Positions 33,672 to 45,629 of a stretch of 64,000 bases of DNA are shown one piece after another. The notes beneath the pieces were generated by a model. That model ran no database searches. It was not told the origin of the DNA and saw only the letters and a list, made by a program, of their open reading frames with translations. The first letter of the stretch is position 1, and every line of letters begins with the position of its first letter. The position numbers and the translations under genes are program-made. Where the stretch lies: the NCBI GenBank assembly GCA_021613535.1, contig CP075493.1, positions 4,154,001 through 4,218,000 on the forward strand. Direction: 5' to 3'. This stretch comes from Adineta vaga (Eukaryota; Rotifera).

Positions 33672-34625
33672 TCAATTCGATAACTTCTTAACGTATTGTG
33701 CAACAGAAAAGCCGATAGCAAAACCTTTTGTCCTATCTATATCCAGATTAATTTGACTAGTATTGTGTGTAAGATTCCTTGCTGTAAAACTTCCCGTGTT
33801 ATTTACGATATAAATTTGATTTGTTTTAGTACAATCTAGCATACCAATACCTAAATATTTTCCGAGAGATACTGGTACTGCATACAAAGGAATTGGAATA
33901 ATTTGCCATTCTGTCGTATTTCGTTGCGGTTCAACTGGGTAACGATGAACACGATTCATCAAAGAGCTAAAACTTGTTTCTGGAATGAATATGTAAAGTG
34001 ATGCATTACCTTCCCAGTTAGTAAAAAGACGTAAATGTAACTGGCTGATATACCCATTAATATCAATCAATTGAAGGATATTTATATGAATAGAATTTCC
34101 AAGTGATTCGCCATACCGTGTTTCATATGGCAAATGATTCGGTAAACTATAGTTCTTATCTTATAAAAAAAAAGAAACAATTATATTTTATTTAAAAAAA
34201 AAGATGCTTCAGAAACAATTTACATTTTCTTTTGTCATTGGATAGAGTCTTTGTTGATATTATTGGTGAAGAAGTTGTCATATCTTAATAAAATATATGT
34301 ACGATCAAACAAAGTTTTATCTATGATCTTGAGTGACTTCTTACTTTTGGTTCCATTTCTTATTGATATTGTATTTTGATCTGATGCTACACAAACTCAG
34401 TATCACTCGTTTTATTCGATTCAATCATTAACTTACATCGTTTTGTTAACATGATTATTAAGTTGATATATAATGCTACGCAAATAATTGCCATAATCAC
34501 ACCTGATATAATCAATTGTCGATCATGATCACCACTATTAAATATGAGAGATTATTGTTGAAAAGAAAAGTTTAATGAGAGAAAATTCACCATGCGTGAA
34601 CAAGATATTTTAACCGAGGAAACAT
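33672..34625 (-). CDS. small single-pass membrane protein with extracellular domain of unknown family (copy A)
   Basis: Five exons (34625-34591, 34534-34437, 34386-34345, 34283-34224, 34159-33672) join in phase to 240 residues. A short N-terminal part is followed by one transmembrane helix (IISGVIMAIICVALYINLIIML) with no signal peptide, so a type II topology with an extracellular C-terminus is inferred. The luminal part starts KNYSLPNHLPYETRYG and contains HLRLFTNWEGNASLYIF and RVHRYPVEPQRNTTEW. Several sequons support an extracellular position. The neighbour at 35044 is a tandem paralog with the same exon layout, including a first exon of exactly 35 bases. No known domain was recognised. 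Confidence 0.75.
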
Positions 34626-35043
34626 ATGATATCTTTATACAAAGACTATCTCAGTTTTCGAAAAATTCTATAAGTTATGTTGAAAGAAATGGAGAAAGAA
34701 AATGTCGCAAAAATCTCAGATTTGTCTGTATCATTAAAACAACACTAGATGATAACTAATTGTCGATACAAGAACAGATTGGCCGGAATCAATGGCATTT
34801 TTGAGAATATAATCTATATGATTTTGGCATAATCATTGACATATGTGAAAATAACGGCATGAAAGAATTATTCTATGATTAAATATCAATTTAAAAACTA
34901 GTTCTATATAAATTATATGAACGTCATCGACTTCAAATTCATAATTATACTTTTCGAATCAATTTTATTAGAATGAAAATAAGAACAACTAAATTATAAA
35001 TATTTTTATAAGGAATAAAATATTTTGTTCAACAATAGAAATG
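34626..35043. other. intergenic, no gene seen
   Basis: Spacer between the two tandem paralogs of the unknown membrane protein family, holding the promoter of copy A and the 3' end of copy B. Confidence 0.45.
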
Positions 35044-35875
35044 TTATGTTCTATTATGAGCAATAGTAAAACCGAATGCAACACTTTTAGTAAAATCAGG
35101 TAGTGAAAGTGCATGTGTTGTATTTTTTGTTATATCCATTGCACCGAAACCTATTGTTTTTCTTATTCCATAAATTTGATTTGTTTCACTTTCATCTTGC
35201 ATACCAACACCTACTAAATTGTGCTGATTTATTGGTAAAATATTTGCAGGAATAGAAATAACTTGCCATTCGGTTGTATTTCGTCGTGGTTCAACTGGAT
35301 ACCGGTGTATAATTTCCAGTGGAAAGCCTGAGATGATAATAAATATATAGAGCGGTGCATTCCCATACCAATAAGTAAACAAACGTATATACAGATGACT
35401 AACATATCCATGAGCAAGACTGAATATATTAGGATTTGTATAAAGAGCATGACCAAGTGAGCGACCAGATGATATATCATATTCTACCGTGTCTGGTAGA
35501 GTGTAGTTTTTGTCTAAAATCAGATATATTGATAAAATGTTTTGACAATGAAAAGTGAATAACTTACATTCTATCTCGATGTTACTTGATGTGTCGTTTA
35601 TTATTGGTTTTAAATCAGATTGAATACCTTTTTCAAGAAAATATGATGTCTGATTACGAATATCCAATGATAAACTTACGATTAAAATGTTTCGAGAGCC
35701 ATACGGCTGTGCCAATTAAAACCGCAAAACAAATAATCGCTATAATGATTCCTAAAAGTCGCCATTTTCGATTTCCTCGTACTCTAAAAATCATGCATGA
35801 AAACGATTTCTAATAGTTATTTTTGTCAAATCACAATTACCTGATACGAATAAATTCTTCTGATCGATTATCCAT
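35044..35875 (-). CDS. small single-pass membrane protein with extracellular domain of unknown family (copy B)
   Basis: Four exons, 35875-35841, 35783-35680, 35627-35568 and 35513-35044, give 222 residues. The N-terminal cytosolic part is MDNRSEEFIRIRVRGNRKW, then one transmembrane helix (LLGIIIAIICFAVLIGTAV). The extracellular part follows the same plan as copy A: KNYTLPDTVEYDISSG, HLYIRLFTYWYGNAPLYIF, IHRYPVEPRRNTTEW and QIYGIR. It lacks the 42-base third exon of copy A. All junctions are in phase and the gene looks intact. No family is recognised. Confidence 0.75.
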
Positions 35876-36682
35876 TGATGAAAGATTGTAGTTTATATGA
35901 GAGAATAAAATTCTAACTGACAATTAAGTGTTTTTCATTATAACAGATTGAATAAGATAACTATTAGATAAAAACAAAACAGAGAAAATTATAAAAAATG
36001 TTTTTTTCCAGCTGTATTTGATATTGAATTAGAAAACTAAATATTATGTTTTCTCCTAATCAATAGCTAGTTTGAGAGATAACATCCAGAATCTAATTAA
36101 CAAATGGTTATAAAAACACTTCCTTTTAGAGGAGAAATCCATTCGTTTTCATATGTATTGATACAATATGTTTTATATAGATATTTTTTTACATTTTTAG
36201 AAATATCAGATTGCACGTGCAATTTTAATCGGCTTCCATTGGTTATACTCACATAAAAATCATCTATTTACTCTCTGAATACTAACGTTAGATAAAGACA
36301 ATGTACTTAGTTGTTTTCATTAAAAAATATATTGACTTAATCTTTTATTGTTACCAAATGTGACATTGATATTCATTTTTTTTCTTGTATGTTTATGATT
36401 CCATCACGTTCGTTATCTGATGAATATGAAATGATTATATTATTTGTTAATCATGCTTTCGACATCTGTAAATATGAAATCGTTTGTCATCTATACGTTG
36501 ATCTTGTTTCTTTTTAAACTAACATGTCAAATGAGAATAAAGAACTTTTATAGAATTCAAATATTATAATCTTCCTCTATAAACTTACGTATAAAAGAAT
36601 CAAGAATTGCATGAGAATTTGACTTTCTATTATTTCTTTATTTTCATTTAATGCAGCAATAAAATTTATTTATGTTTGAAAT
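35876..36682. other. divergent intergenic region, no gene seen
   Basis: About 800 AT-rich bases between divergent genes. No element beyond the presumed promoters was recognised. Confidence 0.45.
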
Positions 36683-39600
36683 ATGTGGTTGTTTTATAAC
36701 TTAATACTGTGTTTGATAGTTATTTGGTTCGCAGGTATGGTCTACTAATGGAGTTGTAAATGAACAATTTATAACAAATGTTTCGATACATGATCAGATT
36801 GAATTTAATTTTTAGGAATAACATCGTCATTGACTTCAACAATAGAAAGTTCGCATATCACTCAAGCGGTAATTCAATATTCAACTACGAAAAATATTGT
36901 ATTAACAACAAATGTTAATAAACCAAAGATAACAAAAGGTAATTGCATGAAATCGTACAACTATTCATTGTGTCATCTCATATATTTCCTTTTATAGGGT
37001 CATCTGTTAACAAACCAAATATTAGTTCGTGTGCAGTGTGGAATACCACTGGAATTACAATTGCGAATAGTAGTACAGTGAATAGTTCAAATCCATTGAA
37101 TGCCTTTATTGATGTTAATAATACTCTCTATATTGTTAATAAAATAAACAAAGAAATTAAAATTTGGTCGGAAAAAAGCAATACTGCACAATTAATTGTT
37201 TACAGTAATTTTACTTTTTCAACCGGCCTTTTTGTTACCAGTATTGGTGATATATTTATTGATGATGATTATCATAGTCATGTTAGTCAATGGTCTTTAC
37301 AACCAACAAAGCAAAAGATTATCATGTATATCAATCGAGGATGTAATAGTCTCTTTGTTGATGTTAGTGATACTCTTTATTGTACTATTAACGATGGTCA
37401 TTTAGTTACCAGATGGTCACTTGATAATAAAAATAGTCAACTAGTTACTGCTGCTGCTGGTACAGGTTGTGCTGATTCAACGTCGATGACGTTAAATCAA
37501 CCAATGGGAATATATGTTGACAATAATTTTGATTTGTATGTAGCAGATACTGGAAATGATAGAATACAACGATTTTCTTATGGGAACTTAAGCGGTACGA
37601 CAGTAGCTGGAAAATCGGTTAAAGATAACGTAAATCTCAATAAACCAACAAGTATTATGCTTGATATTGATGATCGTCTATATATTGTCGATAGTGGTAA
37701 TCAACGTATTATACGATTAGGAAGATATGATGGATATCAATGTTTGTTTGGTTGTTCGATACCATCATGTTTATCACTTAGTCAATTATGTGATCCTCTC
37801 ACTGCTATGTTCGATATTCATGGCAATATCTATGTTATCAATCGAAAGAATAGTGGCGTTCAAAAGTTTATATTAGCAACCAATTCGTGTCGTAAGTTTA
37901 CTCTGATATAATAAAACTATCATGAGTTTTTCTTTCAAAATTTTAGAAGAAACAACCTTTTCATCCCCACAAACATCGACTAGTAAGATTAAATCTATTT
38001 TGTTCAAGAGATGAAAATTAATTTTTTCACTTAGCGACAAGTTCGACGACAACAACATCCTTCAGCAATGATAGTAATTTGAGTAAAAAAATAAAACAAT
38101 TTCTTATCTTTTTATTTTTTATTAGCTTGTGCTCAACCTACCATGACACTTTTTCCAGGTACATCATCTTATGAAAATCCTTTACAATTTCGACGAAGTC
38201 AAGATTTTTATATCAGTGTTACCTTCAAAATAAAATGTGTTGATTCATTTGCAATTCGAACTACATGGACAATCTTTAATTGTACTATAAATTGTTCAAT
38301 TCCTGCAGATATCGATCCATCGATAGATTTGACAACAAGTGAGTTAGTCATTCCTGCAAGAATATTAACATATGGTATCTATGAAATGAAATTAACTGCA
38401 ACGATGACTGGAAAATTTTATTCGATTTCAACAGAATCTGCTTATGTAAAAATTAATCCGACAGGTGCCACAGCAAATCTTGTTCTGTATGGAACATCGA
38501 TAATCACAAGCGGTCAAGAACGTGATCTTATACTTGATCCCGGTGCTCATTCGATCAATCCTGATGAGAAAACATTTAATGCTAGCGTAAGCATTCGAAT
38601 TTTTAAAATTTCTAATCTTTTTGACTTTCTCGTATATTAGGATTGGACTTATAGCTATCAATGTCGAGTTTATGATCTGAAGAATCTTTCAAAATTAACT
38701 ACAATCGATTACAACTCTAATCATCCATGTTTTTCCAATCGGAAGGGTATTATCTATGATCAGATTCGATCTATCTTACTTAAATTACTCGTTCTTTTTC
38801 TTATAGATAATATGCTAGGATGGCGAGATCGTTCAGTAGATGGTTCTCTATCATCAATAATCATTCTTCGTGATTCATTAAAAGCTGATCATACATATCA
38901 ATTTGTAGTTTATATAACGAATCGTCGAAATGCCACATTACAAGCACTTGGTTATCTCTTAGTTGAAGTGGAAATAAGTCGTCCTCAAATGGTCGCCATT
39001 GCGTAAGTATTGAATCATATTGATCAAGATAGAAACTTTCATATGTGCATAAATTAGTTGTGTTATTACGTCAATGTGTTCACCAAATCAAGAATATCAA
39101 AGTATTAATCCAAGTACTCAAGTCTCGCTGTTTTCGGAATGTGTTGGTGTATGTAATTCAACATTGAATATTTCTTGGTATGTCTATGAAGGTCAAAATG
39201 ATTCAACGACAAACATTGTTCGATGGAATCGATTTAATCATTTAAATTCTTCTCAAAATCTTCATTTTTTTGGTGAAATACAACAATTCTTATTTCCTAT
39301 TCTCAATAAATTCTATCATAATAAATATTCTTTTTAGGAATGAATACAAGTGATTTTACAACGATCAATACTTTATTTCTGAAAAATCCACATATTATAT
39401 ACTGGCGTTTTGAAGTTATCTACGCTTTTCATCATGAAACAAGTATGAGTGCATTGAATTTTATTATCAATCAACCGCCACAGAATGGTTCTTGTTCAAT
39501 CACTCCTCTCAATGGTACAATTAGTACTTTATTTACCATCAATTGTTCTCTTTGGTTGGATGACGATCAGATTAAAGATTACGCCGTCTATTGTAAGAAC

Positions 39601-42234
39601 ATTTTTCTCTTTCAAAATGAGATCATTATTGAGATATTTTCTTGATTCTAGTTAAAGATTCATCAGAAATCTCTTCAGAACAACTCATGCTTGCCTTCAA
39701 ACCAATACCAGATTTCCAGCTTCAATTACCAGCGGGTATTGGTCCTCAATCATTACTCAATTTAACTGTTCAAATTCGAGATCAACTCAATTGTGCTACA
39801 GAAATACAATTAGAACCTGTTGTTGTTCTTCCCGATTCAACGGTCATCGATACATTGATTGATATGATTGAAAATCCGGATAAACTAAATACAAATAATC
39901 CTGTTATTGAAGCACTGGTCAGTGGTAATCAAAATCTTGTTGGACAAGTAGTGACTTCGCTTTCACAAGAATTGAATAAGAAGAATAAACAAGATTTTGA
40001 AGACGCTATTAGGAGTATGTTTAACAATTTTCTCGCATATAACCTTACATATTGATGTTCTAGATGGTATCGACGCTACCAGTATTTCTGTATCACCATT
40101 AGGCAGTAAACGTTCTATCAACGTATGTTTGTTGTTTTTTTCTTATTCTTGTATTTGATATATCATTCCAATTTATAAATAGTCAGATGTCATTACAAAT
40201 CATTCCAGTAATATTGATTATATTCAAAAACTGAATACATTATCAAACATACGAGATTATTTGATGAACGTGACTGTTGTTCTTTCAGTTGTTAATATTG
40301 ATAGTATTAAATTATTAGCAACAAGTCTTGCTCAATTAACAAAATCAACCAACGAATTATCTCGAACAAGTTCAGTGAGTAGAATTGATGTTCATGAATG
40401 AAGTTTTATGAATGTTTATTTCCTCTTTGTATCATTAGTTACTTGCTGCAAGAAAATGTCATCAACTTGCTGTTGAATTACATAAAAGAGCAAGACAGAC
40501 TTCACACGAAGATGCACGATCTGCTGCCATTCAAATAGCTCATTGCATCAATAATGTTCTAACTGTAAGAGTTTTATTAATCGATAAAAATCAAAGATTT
40601 CTCTTTAGGCTATAAATGCTCCGTTACAACAACGAGGTGTTTTTCTCAATGTCAATGACACTGGTCACGAAATTGGTTCAGAAGATTATGAAGATGATTT
40701 TGAACTTAATCAACTTATTTTCAGTGAAATTTTTTAAGAAAGAAAGATTGATATAATTTCATGTTTTTTCTTATAGACTCAATCAAGAGTGATGACGAAG
40801 CATCAACAAAGATTGTTCGAACACTTTATTATCAAAGGAAAACCGTATGTTTTGAAAAATTCGAATCATTACTTTCTCTAAATTTTCCACTAAACAGGCA
40901 GATGAAATTGCTCAACTAGCAGTTATAACATTTTCATTGCTTACATCTGTATTAAAAATCCATTTAAATATTGAACAACAAATGGCATTCAATTCTTCAT
41001 GCTTACTCTTGTTCTTAGAAACAACAACTGTGCAATCTCTTGCTGGTAAATTAATCAAACCCGTGGACAGCGCATCTATTCATTATTCCAATAAACTTAC
41101 AAATTGATCTACCCAAAGATACACCTGTATCTCTTCGTGTAAGTTTCGTACCTGAATTTATTTCGCATTCTTTGATTTACTTGTTTTTCTTCAATAGACA
41201 ACAATGCAACCCCTGGCTCCAATTGGTACTTCAACATCACATGCGAATTCAAATATGTCAACTACAATATCATTGACACTCTTTCATCGAAATAATTCAG
41301 AAATTACGATCACGACTAGTATAGATCAACCTATTGAATTTTTCATACCTCGAGATCCAAATCTATCGATACCAGCATTGATCCCACAAAATATTACATC
41401 AAATTATACGTTCCATCAAATTGATCTACATGATTATACGATGAATAGTAATCTAACTGTATCATTACATTTTGAAATTCAACCAATGGATATGAATCTT
41501 AGTTATGTGTTAATCTATCAATTTAATCGATCATCTCAATCGAAGAAAAATCCACCTTGGAAAGTACTTTGTCCATCAAGTATGTTTTGTATAAGTCTAT
41601 TGTAATTTAAATAAATACCTTTTTGCTTAGATTTAACAAATGATAGTATTTATACATATTTTATTGATAATCGACAAACAATCAGTCAGAAATCTATCAT
41701 CTTTCGTTTCGAAGAAATAAATCAAACAGATTTGGAACAATGCTATCAACGTACAATAATTTCAAATCCATTGAGAATCGATGAACTGAAAAATTTCTCG
41801 TCTGATTATAAACTTCGAATATATTCATCAGGTTGCTATTATCTGGATAAATACAATAATTGGCAATCAGATGGTTTATGGGTAAAGATAGTTTTGTTGA
41901 AATGCAATTCAATTCTTTGTTTTCTTTTTTTTTCTGAAACAGGTGGGACCATTAACCGATCATTATCGAACGCAATGTTTCACGACTCATTTAACAACAT
42001 TTACTAGTCATTTTCGACTATTATCTTTTACAAATCATCGATTTGAATTCTATTTTCATGATAAATATCAGTTTACTTACAAAAATAACGTGACATTATC
42101 CAATCAAATAGAATGGAATCAATCTTATAAACATCTAAATCATGCATTGGTAAGATACTCTCCTGCTTGTTGAAGAGAAATATGAAATTATAATCCTTTT
42201 TTAGAATAACAATCCTTCACATCTTGAACTTTGA
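36683..42234 (+). CDS. secreted NHL-REJ-GPS protein (polycystin-like ectodomain without membrane part)
   Basis: Many exons separated by short introns. ATG 36683 starts a signal peptide (MWLFYNLILCLIVIWFAG) encoded by a 52-base exon. Then come NHL repeats (to about 37900, with GIYVDNNFDLYVADTGNDRI and similar), a Thr/Ser linker and a REJ (receptor for egg jelly) region from about 38130. The REJ region includes FSECVGVCNSTLNISWYVYEG. A long helical/beta part follows, and at 41800-42010 there is a GPS motif (CYYLDKYNNWQSDG, TQCFTTHLTTF) with the H-L-T cleavage site. Polycystin-1 relatives continue after GPS with PLAT and transmembrane helices; here the frame ends at 42234 about 50 residues later. 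Near 41081-41087 the REJ-GPS linker changes frame by one base. The combination of NHL with REJ is unusual. Confidence 0.7.
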
Positions 42235-42346
42235 ATAACATATTTTTATTCTAATCACAATGCTTTTTTTCTTCTGTTCATTAACTTAATCAATAAATTT
42301 GCGTAAACAAAATATGAACGATGAGTTTTCTTTTCGTACTGAACAT

Positions 42347-43195
42347 TTATGACAGTTTATGTAAATTGAGACTTGTCATTGTTAATGTAACAATCGTATC
42401 TTGATCTAATTGAACTGCATTCCATATAATATCCGTAGCCAATGGTTTGGTCTGATATTCTTGTAAAATTTTTCCATCAATAGATAAATGTAATAATCGT
42501 GGTTTTAATAATTCCATAATTATCCACTGATCATTGTAAATTGAACAACAATGTGCTACTGCTTCTAATGAAATTGACCATAAACGTTCGTATGTTAGTA
42601 ATGAATGAACTTCGAAACGTCTTCGAAAGACGTAAATATTAGAAATGACAAATGCGAGTTTATCATTTGTACAAATAAAAGTAAGAATACCTTCGTTTTG
42701 CGGATGTAAACCAGTTACATGCCATGTTTTTACAAATTGAATCAATGGTTGAAGAGTATATTGCTGAAGAGATACACAAATATCTCCTGTAGATAGAAAT
42801 AAATTCGATGTTGAACATGCTCCATTTCTCCAGAGTATTTGATCATTCGAAGAAATTTGACAATGATCAAGTATTATTGTATTGTCATCAAGAGTAAAAA
42901 TCTTTTGATCGGTGATAAGAATAAATCGTTCGAGCGTTGATGACCAACATGTATTTACATGTTCATAAGGCCAGGGAATTTCTTTAATAATCATTAATTG
43001 TCTATTGAATAAACATAAATAAGGTGTTTGTTTTAATAAGATATGTTTATCATTACAAGCAAGTGAAACTGACGTTTTATCAGTTATTTTAATCGTACGA
43101 AATGGACGTTTTAAAGGAAAGAGTTTTTCTGTTGTATTTTTCGAACGATAAGTTTGAACCAATGTATTTAGATTAGTTTCTTCTTGTTGATTCAT
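42347..43195 (-). CDS. beta-propeller-like protein, N-terminus probably lost (paralog of the gene at 43567)
   Basis: The open region of 282 residues from ATG 43195 has repeated strand motifs (SLACNDKHILL, FILITDQKIFTLDD, WSISLEAVAHCCS, LLHLSIDGKILQEY) like a degenerate WD/NHL-type propeller. The equivalent region of the gene at 43567 is similar throughout, including the ending NLHK[LF][ST]. Upstream (about 43250-43440) short stretches such as FFCQEHLHYL and SCLSRLNSW resemble the paralog's B-box and linker, but in three different frames and with stops. The true start may lie there in a less damaged form; otherwise this copy lacks the B-box. Confidence 0.6.
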   Translation of the reverse strand: MNQQEETNLNTLVQTYRSKNTTEKLFPLKRPFRTIKITDKTSVSLACNDKHILLKQTPYLCLFNRQLMIIKEIPWPYEHVNTCWSSTLERFILITDQKIFTLDDNTIILDHCQISSNDQILWRNGACSTSNLFLSTGDICVSLQQYTLQPLIQFVKTWHVTGLHPQNEGILTFICTNDKLAFVISNIYVFRRRFEVHSLLTYERLWSISLEAVAHCCSIYNDQWIIMELLKPRLLHLSIDGKILQEYQTKPLATDIIWNAVQLDQDTIVTLTMTSLNLHKLS

Positions 43196-43566
43196 GGTAT
43201 CGTTATTGGTGTTAACTCTTCGACAGATGTTTGAACACCAACTATTTAATCTTGATAAACAGGATTGATGTTGTTCAGTTCTGTTCTCACGTATTCAAGG
43301 TTGTCACTTGATGAAGATTATCATTCGGTAAAACTTGTATTTCATTGAAATACATTTTTGTACGAGGTAAATCAGGTAATGAAGATGTTCTTGACAAAAA
43401 AACGAGTTGGCACTATTTTCTTCTTGCGATTCTCAAACATATAAAGAAAAGCAATCTATCATTTCATATTTGAATGATATATTTATTTAATAAAATAGTA
43501 TAAATCTTTTTTCTCATACAATAATCAAAAAGAAAAATAGTTGAGGTACTATAAACGTTTATCTGT
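43196..43566 (-). other. degenerate B-box remnant and spacer
   Basis: This interval contains the damaged counterpart of the N-terminus of the paralog at 43567-44688 (about 43250-43440) and the 3' flank of that paralog. No complete open frame crosses it. It is described with the gene at 42347. Confidence 0.4.
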
Positions 43567-44688
43567 CTACGTAAATTTATGTAAATTGAGATTTTTCATC
43601 GTTACAGTAACGATTGTATTCGGAGCCCATTGAATAGCATTTATAATCGGATTGTTTGATAACGAAATCTGTTTATAATCTTGTAAGATTGTTCCATCTG
43701 AAGATAGATGTAAAAGTTGTGATTCAAGATAATTGATAATAATCCATTGATCATTACGTATCGAACAGCATCGAGTAAGAATATTCAATGGAATAGTCCA
43801 TAGAATTTCGAATGTTAATGATGAATGTAATTCTAAACGATTTTGAAATGTTTGAGCATTACAAATCACAAAAATTAATCGTTCATTTCCATAATTGAAT
43901 GTTAATATCGATTCATATATTGAACACATAACAGATATTTGTCGTTCTTGAATAAATTCAATCGATGGAAGAAGAGTATATTCATAAAGATATGCAGCCA
44001 TATCCATTGTTGATAAATATAAAATCGTATCGGAACATGCTGCACATGACCAATCTTTTTCATTATGATGAGGAATAGAATATTCTTTAAGTTCCAGAAT
44101 AGTTTCATCGAGAATAAAAATATTCTTATGTGTTACTAAAATGAATTGATTGAGTGTGGATGTCCAACATATATTAACATATGTGTATGACCAAGGTATT
44201 TGTTTAATGATATTTAAAGTTCGATCAAATAAACAAAGATTTGCTTTGTATTCAATTAATAAATATTTGTCACTGCAAGCCATTGAAATAGATTTTTTTT
44301 CAATTGTTTGAAGAGTTTGATAAGGTTCTTTGAATGGAAATAGATTATGTCGTTGTTTTTTAAGTTTATTTTTATCTTCTTGCACTTCTATTGTAGTAAC
44401 AGTTGTAAGTTCAATTGATTGTGGAGAAACTGTTTCATGTTTGCTTTCCGAAGAAGAATATCGTACTATTTGATAGAGATTTTTCCACCATTGATTTAAA
44501 GTATGAAAACAAGATCGTTTATTTAATTTGATAGTTTTTGATTGATCTTTATTTGTTGCAGTTGTATCAAGTTGCATTGTATGTTCGATAAAATGATCAT
44601 TACAAAAATGTTCATTGTGACATTCACATATGACAAGAACCGAACGTTCACATGCGTCTATAGAACACAATGGCGATGATAAAATCAT
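43567..44688 (-). CDS. B-box-like zinc finger and beta-propeller-like protein
   Basis: Intronless, 373 residues. The N-terminus holds a Cys/His-rich finger (CSIDACERSVLVICECHNEHFCNDHFIEH) that fits a B-box-like zinc site; only short parts of it are quoted here as motif positions 8-40. After a low-complexity linker, about six strand repeats (SMACSDKYLLI, FILVTHKNIFILDE, WTIPLNILTRCCS, LLHLSSDGTILQDY) make a probable propeller. Similar proteins in bdelloids are uncharacterised. A TRIM-like role is possible, but no RING finger is seen, so ubiquitin-ligase activity is not supported. Tandem paralog of the gene at 42347. Confidence 0.65.
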   Translation of the reverse strand: MILSSPLCSIDACERSVLVICECHNEHFCNDHFIEHTMQLDTTATNKDQSKTIKLNKRSCFHTLNQWWKNLYQIVRYSSSESKHETVSPQSIELTTVTTIEVQEDKNKLKKQRHNLFPFKEPYQTLQTIEKKSISMACSDKYLLIEYKANLCLFDRTLNIIKQIPWSYTYVNICWTSTLNQFILVTHKNIFILDETILELKEYSIPHHNEKDWSCAACSDTILYLSTMDMAAYLYEYTLLPSIEFIQERQISVMCSIYESILTFNYGNERLIFVICNAQTFQNRLELHSSLTFEILWTIPLNILTRCCSIRNDQWIIINYLESQLLHLSSDGTILQDYKQISLSNNPIINAIQWAPNTIVTVTMKNLNLHKFT

Positions 44689-45303
44689 TCTTGTTTGAAG
44701 TAGTGATGCTCTGATATAAAGAGAAATTTTTTCATCTATTCAATCTTGATTAACTCAGTGTACAAAGCTGATCTTTTTTTCCATTCATTCATTCAGCACG
44801 TGTGAATTCAACTTTTCTTCTATATTTGCATAAGAATGAGTAAAACATTTTTTTAAATATACTATCACATACATTTCCCTTCGGCATCCTGATAGAACAG
44901 TTCATATTTCATTCTTTTATTTATATATGAATAAAAACTAACGCAATAAACACGTTTTGTTTTCTTCATAGATGGTTTTCATTAATAAAATATTTGTTCA
45001 TTTCATTGACAACGATCGATCGTTATCGTGATTGTATTATCTTCAAATGTTTTATTAGTTTGTTAAAATGATCGTGTCGATTTGAAATCATCTGATAAAA
45101 GAATAACCTTATCAGATTAAAACAAAATGATAATCAAAAGAAAACATATATTGTTTTAGCAGCAAAGCGAAATGAAAATGAAAGTATTTCTTGTTTTCCT
45201 TGTATATCAGAAATTGATGAAGAGTTGTTCAAATGTATTCAAAAGAGAAAATATCTATCAATAGGTAAAGAAATGATTCGAGATATTCAAAGATTGGTTT
45301 TCT
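44689..45303. other. intergenic, no gene seen
   Basis: AT-rich spacer upstream of the B-box gene. Short Lys-rich frames near 45150-45300 may be part of the cathepsin relic that follows, but could not be assigned. Confidence 0.4.
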
Positions 45304-45490
45304 AATTCTAGTCGAATGATTTGGCAAGATAATCTACACAAAATTCGTCATCATAATCTTGAAGCAGACTGATGGTGAATTAAAAAATCAAATATTATTA
45401 ACAAGTGATCATCAGAAGTCATCTCATAGTCATATATTTTCTGTTTCAGAAGATGTTATAGTACCGTAATCAGTCGGTATGCATGTTTTT
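45304..45490 (+). pseudogene. cathepsin L-like relic (pro-region and mature N-terminus fragments)
   Basis: Bases 45304-45370 read SSRMIWQDNLHKIRHHNLEAD, which fits the inhibitory pro-region signature of cathepsin L-type cysteine proteases (W-x-x-N-x-x-x-I-x-x-x-N). A stop directly follows. About 80 bases later the same strand reads EDVIVP-stop-SVG, like the mature N-terminus of cathepsin L (V-P-x-S-V-D-W-R) with a stop inside. No Cys, His or Asn catalytic regions were found downstream. It is a short decayed remnant, not a gene. The identification rests on two short motifs in the right order. Confidence 0.45.
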
Positions 45491-45629
45491 TCTTTGTTTC
45501 GCTTCAGAATTGGATGTTTATGATCTTATAGAATTATCATCTGTAATCTCATCCTCTTGTTTGAATGAAAGAAAATGTTTGTATTTTTCTCATTCTAATC
45601 CAACGTTAGAAATTTTCTTTTTATTTTCT

